This document shows, piece after piece, positions 8,748 through 16,000 of a DNA stretch of 64,000 nucleotides; within the stretch, counting starts at the first letter, position 1, and the number at the start of each line of letters is the position of its first letter. The position numbers and the translations under genes were made by a program. Source of the stretch: UBA11524 sp963590165 (lineage in GTDB: Bacteria > Bacillota > Clostridia > Christensenellales > Aristaeellaceae); assembly GCA_963590165.1 (NCBI GenBank), contig CAVANO010000046.1, positions 10,289-74,288 of the forward strand, in the 5' to 3' direction. The notes under the pieces were generated by a model, which saw only the letters and a program-made list of their open reading frames with translations, did not search any database and was not told the origin of the DNA.

Positions 8748-10187
8748 ATGAAGCGGTTGGTTTGGAATCCTTATTTGCCGGAGGGAACATTCATCCCCGA
8801 TGGCGAGCTGCATGTGTATGGAAACAGGCTGTACCTATACGGAAGTCACGATAAGCCGCATGGGATGCGCTACTGTGCGGATGATTACGAGGTCTGGTCG
8901 GCGCCGGTTGATGATTTGTCGGACTGGTCGTGTCCGGGAAGAGCGTATGCGCGCCGCGGCAAGGGCAATCCGTTCGGTTATCGCTGCATGTGGGCGCCGG
9001 ATTGCGTACAGGGTACGGATGGACGGTTCTATCTGTATTTCAGCTTTGATTTCCACAATCAGGTGAATGTGCTGGTCAGCGACCGACCGGATGGACCGTT
9101 CAAATATTATGGTGTTGTTCGATATTCGAACGGCACTAAATACGGTCACGGCAGAAATGACATCATGTGCTTTGATCCCGGCGTATTCCGTGACGATGAC
9201 GGCAGCATATACCTTTATTCCGGCTACTCTGCGAACGAGGATCTTCGCAAGATGCTCCGCAATCGCGGCATTCGCAATGTGGATGGAACAGGCGGACAGG
9301 TTGTGCGGCTCGAAAACGACATGGTGACTGTGCACGGCGAACCAGCCACGCTGATTCCCGGCTACAAGAACAGCGCCGGCACGGGCTTCGAGGGACATGA
9401 GATGTATGAGGCGTCTTCCATGCGGAAGATGAACGGAAAGTACTATTTCATCTACTCCACGCGTGCGAGCCATGAGCTGGCGTATGCGGTCAGTGACCAT
9501 CCGGATCGTGGCTTTCACTACGGAGGCGTGATCATCTCCAATGGTGAAATCGGCTATCAAGGCCGCAAAACGGAAGCAGCACTCAACTATTGGGGCAATA
9601 TCCACGGTTCCATCGTACAGGCAAACGGGCAGTGGTACGTCTTCTATCATCGGCAGACGAACCGCACGGAACAGTCCAGACAGGGATGCGCGGAGCCAAT
9701 CAGCATCGATGCGGACGGACACATTGCACAGGTTGAAATGACCAGCCAGGGACTATACGGCAAGCCGCTTCCCGGAAAAGGAAGTTATCCGGCGTACATT
9801 GCATGCAACCTTTACAGCGCGCAGGGGGCACTTAAATGCGCCTACGGACCATTCAGCCGCCACAAGTACCGGATGCATCCGTGCTTTACCATGATTCGTG
9901 GCGGCAGACAGGTGATTCGTGACATGCGTTCCGGCGCGACGGCGGGCTTTAAATACTTCGACATGCAGCAGGAAACGACGATTCGGGTGACAGTACGAGG
10001 CAGCAGCGGCGTGATGGAAATTAGAGCTTGCGAGTCAGGCGCACCGGTCGGTAAGATCAATTTGCAAAAGACGCATCAGTTCCGGACGTTCGAAGGTAAA
10101 TTGAAGGCTTTGACAGGAAAGCAGGCTTTGTTTTTCACCTACGTCGGTGAAGGAAAAATCGATTTCCAGTCTTTTGAACTGATGTAA
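8748..10187 (+). CDS. Glycoside hydrolase family 43 enzyme with C-terminal extension
   Basis: Encodes 479 residues with no signal peptide, so it is likely intracellular. Start 8748 has a GGGGGAGGAGG ribosome site. The N-terminus FIPDGELHVYGNRLYLYGSHD carries the family's catalytic-base Asp (about D18), WAPD and CFDPGVFRDDDG give the pKa-modulating Asp region, and MYEASSMRKM the general acid Glu. HGSIVQANGQWYVFYHR is a typical late blade. After about residue 320 the chain continues with a beta-rich segment that may be a small carbohydrate-binding domain. Family members are beta-xylosidases, alpha-L-arabinofuranosidases or related exo-enzymes, and the exact specificity is not visible. It stands alone upstream of cassette A. 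Confidence 0.88.
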   Translation: MKRLVWNPYLPEGTFIPDGELHVYGNRLYLYGSHDKPHGMRYCADDYEVWSAPVDDLSDWSCPGRAYARRGKGNPFGYRCMWAPDCVQGTDGRFYLYFSFDFHNQVNVLVSDRPDGPFKYYGVVRYSNGTKYGHGRNDIMCFDPGVFRDDDGSIYLYSGYSANEDLRKMLRNRGIRNVDGTGGQVVRLENDMVTVHGEPATLIPGYKNSAGTGFEGHEMYEASSMRKMNGKYYFIYSTRASHELAYAVSDHPDRGFHYGGVIISNGEIGYQGRKTEAALNYWGNIHGSIVQANGQWYVFYHRQTNRTEQSRQGCAEPISIDADGHIAQVEMTSQGLYGKPLPGKGSYPAYIACNLYSAQGALKCAYGPFSRHKYRMHPCFTMIRGGRQVIRDMRSGATAGFKYFDMQQETTIRVTVRGSSGVMEIRACESGAPVGKINLQKTHQFRTFEGKLKALTGKQALFFTYVGEGKIDFQSFELM

Positions 10188-10200
10188 ACCATGATATAAT
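10172..10200 (+). promoter_or_regulatory. Promoter ahead of cassette A
   Basis: An extended -10, TGATATAAT (10192-10200), lies just after the GH43 stop with a weak TTTTGA 17 bases upstream. It is 69 bases from the GH3 start, leaving room for a structured leader. Confidence 0.5.
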
Positions 10201-10245
10201 TCGGCAGAAAGCCGATTATAGGGGAAACGCAGATGGCGTTTTCTT
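10201..10245 (+). promoter_or_regulatory. Leader hairpins between promoter and GH3 start
   Basis: Two hairpins follow the -10: TCGGC-AGAAA-GCCGA at 10201-10215, and GAAACGC-AGATG-GCGTTTTC with a T-rich tail up to about 10245. The second looks like a small terminator. It may end the GH43 transcript or attenuate transcription of the cassette. Confidence 0.4.
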
Positions 10246-10268
10246 TAATAATAAGGAGGTACGGAATC

Positions 10269-13200
10269 ATGAGAAAAAGTTGGCTTCGTTCGGTTGCAGC
10301 GGTTGCGACAAGCGCTGTCATGCTGATGTCGACCATCGCAGCACCTGCCTTGGCGGATGTGGATACCTTCAAGGGGGTGGCAGCGGACGGCAAGTACTAC
10401 ACCGACTACACCACGCTTGCGGATGCGCAGGCAGCTGCGGCAGAGCTTGCCATTCAGATTGCATCGGAAGGCGATGTGCTGCTCAAGAACAACGATTCTG
10501 CGCTGCCGCTTCGCGGAAATGAACGCATCAGCATCTTCGGCGTTGCGCAGGATGAACTTGCAGGCAGCACAACTTCGGACGTGCTGCTGGCTGATGCACT
10601 GGCAGAAGAGGGCTTTTCGGTGAACAAGTCCCTTCGTGAATATTATGAGAAGATTGGAACGTCTTATGGCGAAGAAAATCTTACGTTTGATCGCGGCGTA
10701 GAGAATTCATATGGTCTCTATGGTGATGTTGCGATCGTTGTGTTGTCGCGCGGCGGAAATGAAGGCTATGATACGCCCACTGTGACATCTGAAGAGGCGG
10801 ACGAGCAGGATCTTGCACAGCATGTCGGCTACACGGCGCAGAATGACGGAAAAATCTACAAGCACTCCCTGCAGCTGACCGACAGCGAAGAGGCACTGCT
10901 GGAATACGTCAAGGCGCAGGGCTTCAAGAAGATCATCTATCTGATCAACTCCTCCGGAATTATGGAGCTCGGCAATCTACAGAATGATGACGCGATTGAT
11001 GCCATTCTGTGGATTGGCCGTCCTGGTCAGACTGGCATTGTCGGCGCGGCACGCATCCTGAGCGGTGTTGTTAATCCTTCCGGCAAGACGGTGGACACGT
11101 GGTATGCGGATTTTACCGCTGACCCCATCTGGCAAAACTCCATCAACAACCAGCAGGTTGGCAGCAATGTGGGTTACACAGTGGAAGGTCAGGAAGTCGA
11201 TACCAGCGAGTATTCTGTTATGGCAGCATACATGGGCATTGCCGGTTCTTATCATGGCGTTGATTACGAAGAAGGCATCTACGTCGGTTATCGCTACTAT
11301 GAAACGGTTGCGGCGGATAAGGAAGCGGCGGCAGCAGGTTCCGGCGAGGAATGGTACAATCAGGCGGTTGTGTATCCTTTTGGCTACGGTCTGAGCTACA
11401 CAAGCTTCCGTTATGACAATCTGGTCGTCACTGCCGGTGATGAGACGGTTGCGGACGGCGCGGTGCTGGATGGCGCGAAGCTGTCTTCCTCCGTGGCAAA
11501 CGGCGAGGCGGAAATCAAGACGATGACCGTGCAGGTGGATGTCACCAATTGCGGCGATATCGCAGGCAAGGAAACTGTTGAGGTTTATATCCGTGCACCG
11601 TATACACCCGGCGAAGTGGAAAAGGCACATGTGAAGCTCGTTGGCTTCGGCAAGACGGACGAACTGCTGCCCGGTCAGACGCAGACGCTGACCATTACAG
11701 TGAACGTGCAGGACATGGCCTCCTATGACGCGACGGATGCCAACAGCAACGGCACAAAGGGCTATGAGCTCGATGACGGCGACTATACGCTGATGGTCAT
11801 GGCAAACGCGCACGGCTGGGCGAATCCCGATGCCGACACGTATCAGGCAGTCAACTTCAGCCTGAATGCGGATGCGTATCTCCAACTGGATGACTTCAGC
11901 GGCAACGAGATTGCCAACCTCTTCTCCATCGAGAACGGCATCTTCTACACCCTGCGCGACAACAACGGCAAGTATCAGTTCAACGACGACCCGGAGGCGA
12001 AGGAAACGCAGATGTCCCGCGCGGACTTTGAAGGCACGTTCCCGGTTGCACCGACGACGGCTGACCTGACGATTGCGGAAAACACGAACAAGTCCCTGAA
12101 CTACTGGGATGCCTTCAACGCGGACGATACCGAGAACTACGGTGACAACAAGACCATTGATGGCGTTGTGTATGAGGCGGACGGCTATCAGACGGACTAT
12201 CCGTGGATGGCGGACGTGGAAGCGGCTGCGGACGAAATGACCTCTTGGGATCAGACCGGCACCTATGGCATTGCACTGAGCGAAATGACGGGCATTGATC
12301 CCTACGGCACAGAGGTGCTGACGGAAGGCCGTTTCGCAGGCAAGACGGGCGCAGAGGCTTGGTGTGAATTCATGAACACCCTGACCTACGATGACGAGAA
12401 GGCGCTTGTCGGTCAACTGCAGAAGCTGACGATGGATTCCATCTCCATGAATGCGCTCAATGGTCAGGACAGCGCGTGGAATTACGCCAGTACGTTCAAC
12501 TTCACCTGCAACACCATTCTGGGCGCAACGTGGAACACCGAGCTTTCCCGCGCTAAGGGCGTCATCATTGCCAACCTTGCGCTGCTTAGCGGCAACAACA
12601 CATGGTGGGGCAACTCTGCCAATACGCACCGTTCACCGTTTGGCGGTCGTGTGTTTGAATATCCCTCTGAGGATCCGATCCTGACGGGTTATATCTCCGC
12701 GAATGAAACGCTTGGCTGCGTATCTCGTGGTGTGACGACCTATATGAAGCACTGTGTGCTGAATGATCAGGAAACATTCCGCAATGGTCTGAATCTGTTT
12801 GCATGGGTTTCCGAGCAGGCAATGCGCGAAATCTACTGTAAGTCCTTCCAAATTTGTGCGCAGGAAGGTCAGTCTACCGGCGTTATGGGTGCCTACGCCC
12901 GTGCAGGCCGCGTGAGCATGAACGTCAATTACAACTTTGTGACTGCACTGTTCCGCAAGGAATGGGGCTGCAGCACGATTTCCATCACGACGGACAACTT
13001 CTATGGCTTGCGCAGCTGCTCGCCATTGGATATGCTTGTGCGCGCCGGCACAGACAACGTTTCAACGGCGGAAATGTCCGGCACATGGGATGCGGACAAG
13101 AAGGCTGTTGTGCTGGCAGACGGTACGGTCAGCGCGACGCAGTGGTACACCACTCGCCAGTGCGCGATGATCTTCCTGTGGACGCATGCAAATACTGCTA

Positions 13201-13784
13201 TGAACAACAACGGCGTCAATTTTTCCAACTGGACAGCAAAAGAACTGAACGGCACGCAGGGCACTGCACTGAACAATGTGAGCGTGCAGGCAGACATCGA
13301 AGCGGAAAAGATTATCTACAGCGTCAGCAATGGCACACTGCCGGCGGGTCTGTCGCTGAGCGAGGACGGCACGATTTCCGGTACGCCAACGGCGAAGGCT
13401 GGCATGTACACCTTCAGCATTCAGGCGACTGTCGACAATTATGTCACCGCAAAGCGCCAGTATACCATGACGATTGACACTGCATTCGCGCTGGATGAAA
13501 CGGAAGCTTACCTCGATGAGGATTTCTACGCAGAGGTTGTTTCCGACACGGTCAATGAGGACTACTACACCAAGGGCGTTGTCTACACCATTAAGGCGGG
13601 CAGCCTGCCGGATGGTCTGACACTGAGCGAAAACGGCGAAATTACCGGCATCCCGACGACGACTGGCGAATTTACCTTCACAATCAGCGCAACCGCGACG
13701 AACGAAACGCGTTTCGGCTGGTGGGAAGTTGTGACGACGGTCGACGAGTATGAATTTGATGCGACCATCAGCGTTGTCGAATAA
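10269..13784 (+). CDS. Secreted glycoside hydrolase family 3, permuted domain order, with C-terminal Ig-like domains (cassette A, gene 1)
   Basis: Encodes 1171 residues; start 10269 follows AAGGAGGT. A signal peptide ends near PALA (about residue 29). The domain order is permuted: the GH3 C-terminal alpha/beta domain comes first (about 45-340, with the IAILWIGRPGQTG-type loop), then a fibronectin-like domain after FGYGLSYTSF (about 370-535), then the TIM-barrel domain (about 650-960). Barrel motifs are HRSPFGGRVFEYPSEDP, MKHCVLNDQE and TTDNFYG, where Asp about 905 is the expected nucleophile. Two putative Ig domains (LPAGLSLSEDGTISGTP at about 1025 and LPDGLTLSENGEITGIP at about 1112) follow. 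Permuted GH3 enzymes are known beta-glucosidases in Ruminococcus and Butyrivibrio. The protein is presumably exported and acts on glucosides or xylosides outside the cell. Its closest partner is the copy at 52634-56530. Confidence 0.9.
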   Translation: MRKSWLRSVAAVATSAVMLMSTIAAPALADVDTFKGVAADGKYYTDYTTLADAQAAAAELAIQIASEGDVLLKNNDSALPLRGNERISIFGVAQDELAGSTTSDVLLADALAEEGFSVNKSLREYYEKIGTSYGEENLTFDRGVENSYGLYGDVAIVVLSRGGNEGYDTPTVTSEEADEQDLAQHVGYTAQNDGKIYKHSLQLTDSEEALLEYVKAQGFKKIIYLINSSGIMELGNLQNDDAIDAILWIGRPGQTGIVGAARILSGVVNPSGKTVDTWYADFTADPIWQNSINNQQVGSNVGYTVEGQEVDTSEYSVMAAYMGIAGSYHGVDYEEGIYVGYRYYETVAADKEAAAAGSGEEWYNQAVVYPFGYGLSYTSFRYDNLVVTAGDETVADGAVLDGAKLSSSVANGEAEIKTMTVQVDVTNCGDIAGKETVEVYIRAPYTPGEVEKAHVKLVGFGKTDELLPGQTQTLTITVNVQDMASYDATDANSNGTKGYELDDGDYTLMVMANAHGWANPDADTYQAVNFSLNADAYLQLDDFSGNEIANLFSIENGIFYTLRDNNGKYQFNDDPEAKETQMSRADFEGTFPVAPTTADLTIAENTNKSLNYWDAFNADDTENYGDNKTIDGVVYEADGYQTDYPWMADVEAAADEMTSWDQTGTYGIALSEMTGIDPYGTEVLTEGRFAGKTGAEAWCEFMNTLTYDDEKALVGQLQKLTMDSISMNALNGQDSAWNYASTFNFTCNTILGATWNTELSRAKGVIIANLALLSGNNTWWGNSANTHRSPFGGRVFEYPSEDPILTGYISANETLGCVSRGVTTYMKHCVLNDQETFRNGLNLFAWVSEQAMREIYCKSFQICAQEGQSTGVMGAYARAGRVSMNVNYNFVTALFRKEWGCSTISITTDNFYGLRSCSPLDMLVRAGTDNVSTAEMSGTWDADKKAVVLADGTVSATQWYTTRQCAMIFLWTHANTAMNNNGVNFSNWTAKELNGTQGTALNNVSVQADIEAEKIIYSVSNGTLPAGLSLSEDGTISGTPTAKAGMYTFSIQATVDNYVTAKRQYTMTIDTAFALDETEAYLDEDFYAEVVSDTVNEDYYTKGVVYTIKAGSLPDGLTLSENGEITGIPTTTGEFTFTISATATNETRFGWWEVVTTVDEYEFDATISVVE

Positions 13785-13805
13785 GGCAGCTTCCTCCTGA
13801 AAAAT

Positions 13806-13861
13806 GGGGATGCGTCAGGGCTTCATGGCATCAAGCCGCTGGCTCTGCTGCATCCCCTTTT
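13806..13861 (+). terminator. Branched terminator-like hairpin after GH3
   Basis: GGGGATGC pairs with GCATCCCC, enclosing a second stem (GGCTT/AAGCC), and is followed by TTTT. It separates the secreted GH3 from the InlB-repeat gene. A structured hairpin occupies the same place in cassette B. Confidence 0.6.
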
Positions 13862-13918
13862 CGGCAATGTGAGCAGGATTTCGGTTGGAAACTCGTCAAT
13901 AGAGAAGAGGAATGAAGC

Positions 13919-15573
13919 ATGAAAAAAATCAGACATCATCTTCGCATTGCATCGGTGCTGCTCATGGTGCTGGCACTGGGCTGCGCAATTGTGCTGGCAG
14001 CAAGCCTTACGATTTTTCGCAGCCTGTGCCGAAGCATGATGTGACGCTGTATGCCGGCTATGAACAACAGCAGGCAGAAATCACGTTCGTGCTCTACGAT
14101 CAGGAGACACAGACGCAGCAGGTGGAACTGGGCGGCATCATGGTGCAGCCGGATGATCCTGTGCGCAGCGGCTATGCGTTCACCGGTTGGTACACCGCGG
14201 CAGCCGGCGGCGAAGCAGTGGATTTCACGCAGACTGTGACGGAAAATTTGCGCATTTATGCCCATTGGGATAAGACCGTGGCGGATATCACGTTCGACCT
14301 GCAATATGAAGGCGCTGAAATGGAAGGCGTGCAGGTCAACCTCGGCGAAACTGCTTCCGAACCAGCAGCACCGGAACGCATCGGCTATGACTTCACCGGA
14401 TGGTATGGCGATAAGTCTTGCACCGCTTTGTTTGATTTCTCTTCTCCTGTGACGGAAGACACGACGCTGTATGCCGGATGGACGCCGAGCCTGTTTACGG
14501 TATCCTTCGATGCAAACAACGGCAGCGGCGAAATTATCGATAAACAGGCTGTTTACGGCGAAACAGTCGAGGCGGCGGATGATCCTGTGCGCGATGGCTA
14601 TGATTTTGTGGGCTGGTATCTTGACGCGGAAGGCACGGAAAAATACAGCTTCTCTGCAAAGGTGACGGGTGATCTGACGTTGTACGCCGTCTGGCAGGCA
14701 AAGAGCGAGACTGAAGGTGAGCGCGTCATCAGCTATCAGTACAATTACGATGACATGGGTGAATACACAACGCAGACGTACAAGGCAACGCGTAAAATGC
14801 GTGCACCGGATGCACCGTCCCGTTCCGGCTACTATTTTGCAGGTTGGTCGCGCGATCCGGAAGGAACTGTGATGTTCGACTTCTCCAGCGAACGTTCGAC
14901 AAGCTCTTTTACCCTGTATGCACAATGGCTCAAAGGCTACACGTTCGAGGCGGAGTACACCTATCTTGACGGCAAACCGGGTCAGGGATCATCGGACAAC
15001 TGCATGGGTGTGGATATCATTCAGACGCCCAAGGATGTGCTGGGCAACGGCACGAAGATGGGCATGAGCAACAACGCCTATGTTGGCAAGCTGTATTACA
15101 ACGGCGCATATCTCGATTTCTGCATCAATTCCGACAAGGAAACGGACAATGCTGTGCTGGTGGTACGTCTGACACCGGACTTGTATGATATGCTCTTTAC
15201 CGATGAAACATGGCAGGTGTTGATTAACGGCGAAGCGATCAAGTATGGTCGTCTGAACCTGACCGGCGCTATCGCCCAGACGGACTTTGATGAGGAAGGC
15301 AACACGCTTAACGGCGACATGTTCAAGCGCCCGTTTGCTAACTATGTCATCACGACAGCGCTGCATCTGCAGGAAGGCGAAAACGTCATCCGTTTGCTGA
15401 CGAACAACAGCGAGGATCACGGCGGCACCTTCAATGCGAATACGCCGCTGATTGACTGTGTGTACGTCTATTCATCGACTGTGCTCTTGTGGAGCAAGTG
15501 CTATCCGGAAAACGTCGGCAAGACGATGGATAATGTAACTTACGATGTTACGTATGACACGGAAGCAAAGTGA
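13919..15573 (+). pseudogene. InlB-repeat (Listeria-Bacteroides repeat) surface protein with CBM-like C-terminus, frameshifted at N-terminus (cassette A, gene 2)
   Basis: The ribosome site GAAGAGG fits ATG 13919, which opens a typical signal peptide (MKKIRHHLRIASVLLMVL and on through GCAIVLAA). That frame stops at TGA 14042-14044. The body lies in another frame, entered in the middle of a repeat at KPYDFSQPV, so the start of the first repeat is missing and the frame is lost. Four further complete repeats follow (each with a GY-x-F-x-GWY core and an LYAGW/LYAVW end). The C-terminal ~215 residues form a beta-sandwich-like domain containing GAYLDFCINS and LHLQEGENVIRLL, reminiscent of CBM6/CBM35 modules. 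The paralogue at 50368-52527 is intact with six repeats and a lipobox. Reading from ATG 13912 keeps the body frame but destroys the signal peptide. Confidence 0.75.
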
Positions 15574-15591
15574 CAGAAAGGAATTGCAATC

Positions 15592-15987
15592 ATGAAAAAG
15601 CAAAAGGGTGCAGGAAGAGGGCTCCTGCTTTTTGCGCTGGTGCTTGGCGTACTTGAACTGGTTCTTTATCTGCTGACTGGCAGAACGACTTTTGATCCGA
15701 ACTATTCGGTGCTTGCCTTTGTCGGCATGGGTATCGGGATTGGTATGGCGCTTATCGGCGTCATCACACGGTGGCGGCCGTTGGCATTTCTCTCGTATCT
15801 TGGCTTTCTCTATGGTTTCATCCAGTATATTGCTTCTCAGCTGAACCTGATCGCGAACATTCTCTATGATGTGGACGGCTCGAGCTTTCCACCTTCGTTC
15901 TTTGCGACGCTGGCGGCATCACTGGGCGCTGTCATATTGGCGTTGGCAGCTGGCATCATGATGAAAAACGCACAAGACAATCAGTAA
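15592..15987 (+). CDS. Small four-helix membrane protein (cassette A, gene 3)
   Basis: Encodes 131 residues; start 15592 follows GAAAGGAATTG. Four hydrophobic segments are visible (about 10-30, 40-62, 66-85 and 102-123) with a short basic N-terminus and a polar tail. I do not recognise a family. Between helices 3 and 4 lies SQLNLIANILYDVDGSSF, which is nearly identical in the cassette B protein (SQLNYIANVIYGVDGNSF) although the rest has diverged. That segment is therefore the likely functional site, probably facing outside. The position between a surface repeat protein and a tail-anchored GH3 suggests a membrane partner for one of them. Confidence 0.75.
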   Translation: MKKQKGAGRGLLLFALVLGVLELVLYLLTGRTTFDPNYSVLAFVGMGIGIGMALIGVITRWRPLAFLSYLGFLYGFIQYIASQLNLIANILYDVDGSSFPPSFFATLAASLGAVILALAAGIMMKNAQDNQ

Positions 15988-16000
15988 GGAGGAAGCATCC

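Noticed and set aside
10977..12629. Long minus-strand open frame (550 codons) inside the GH3 gene
   Set aside because: It lies antisense to a well-supported GH3 gene, has no ribosome site and an unnatural composition (rich in Arg, His, Ile, Val). The same holds for the long antisense frames at 3236-4564, 17303-18487, 47177-48496 and 52403-54082.
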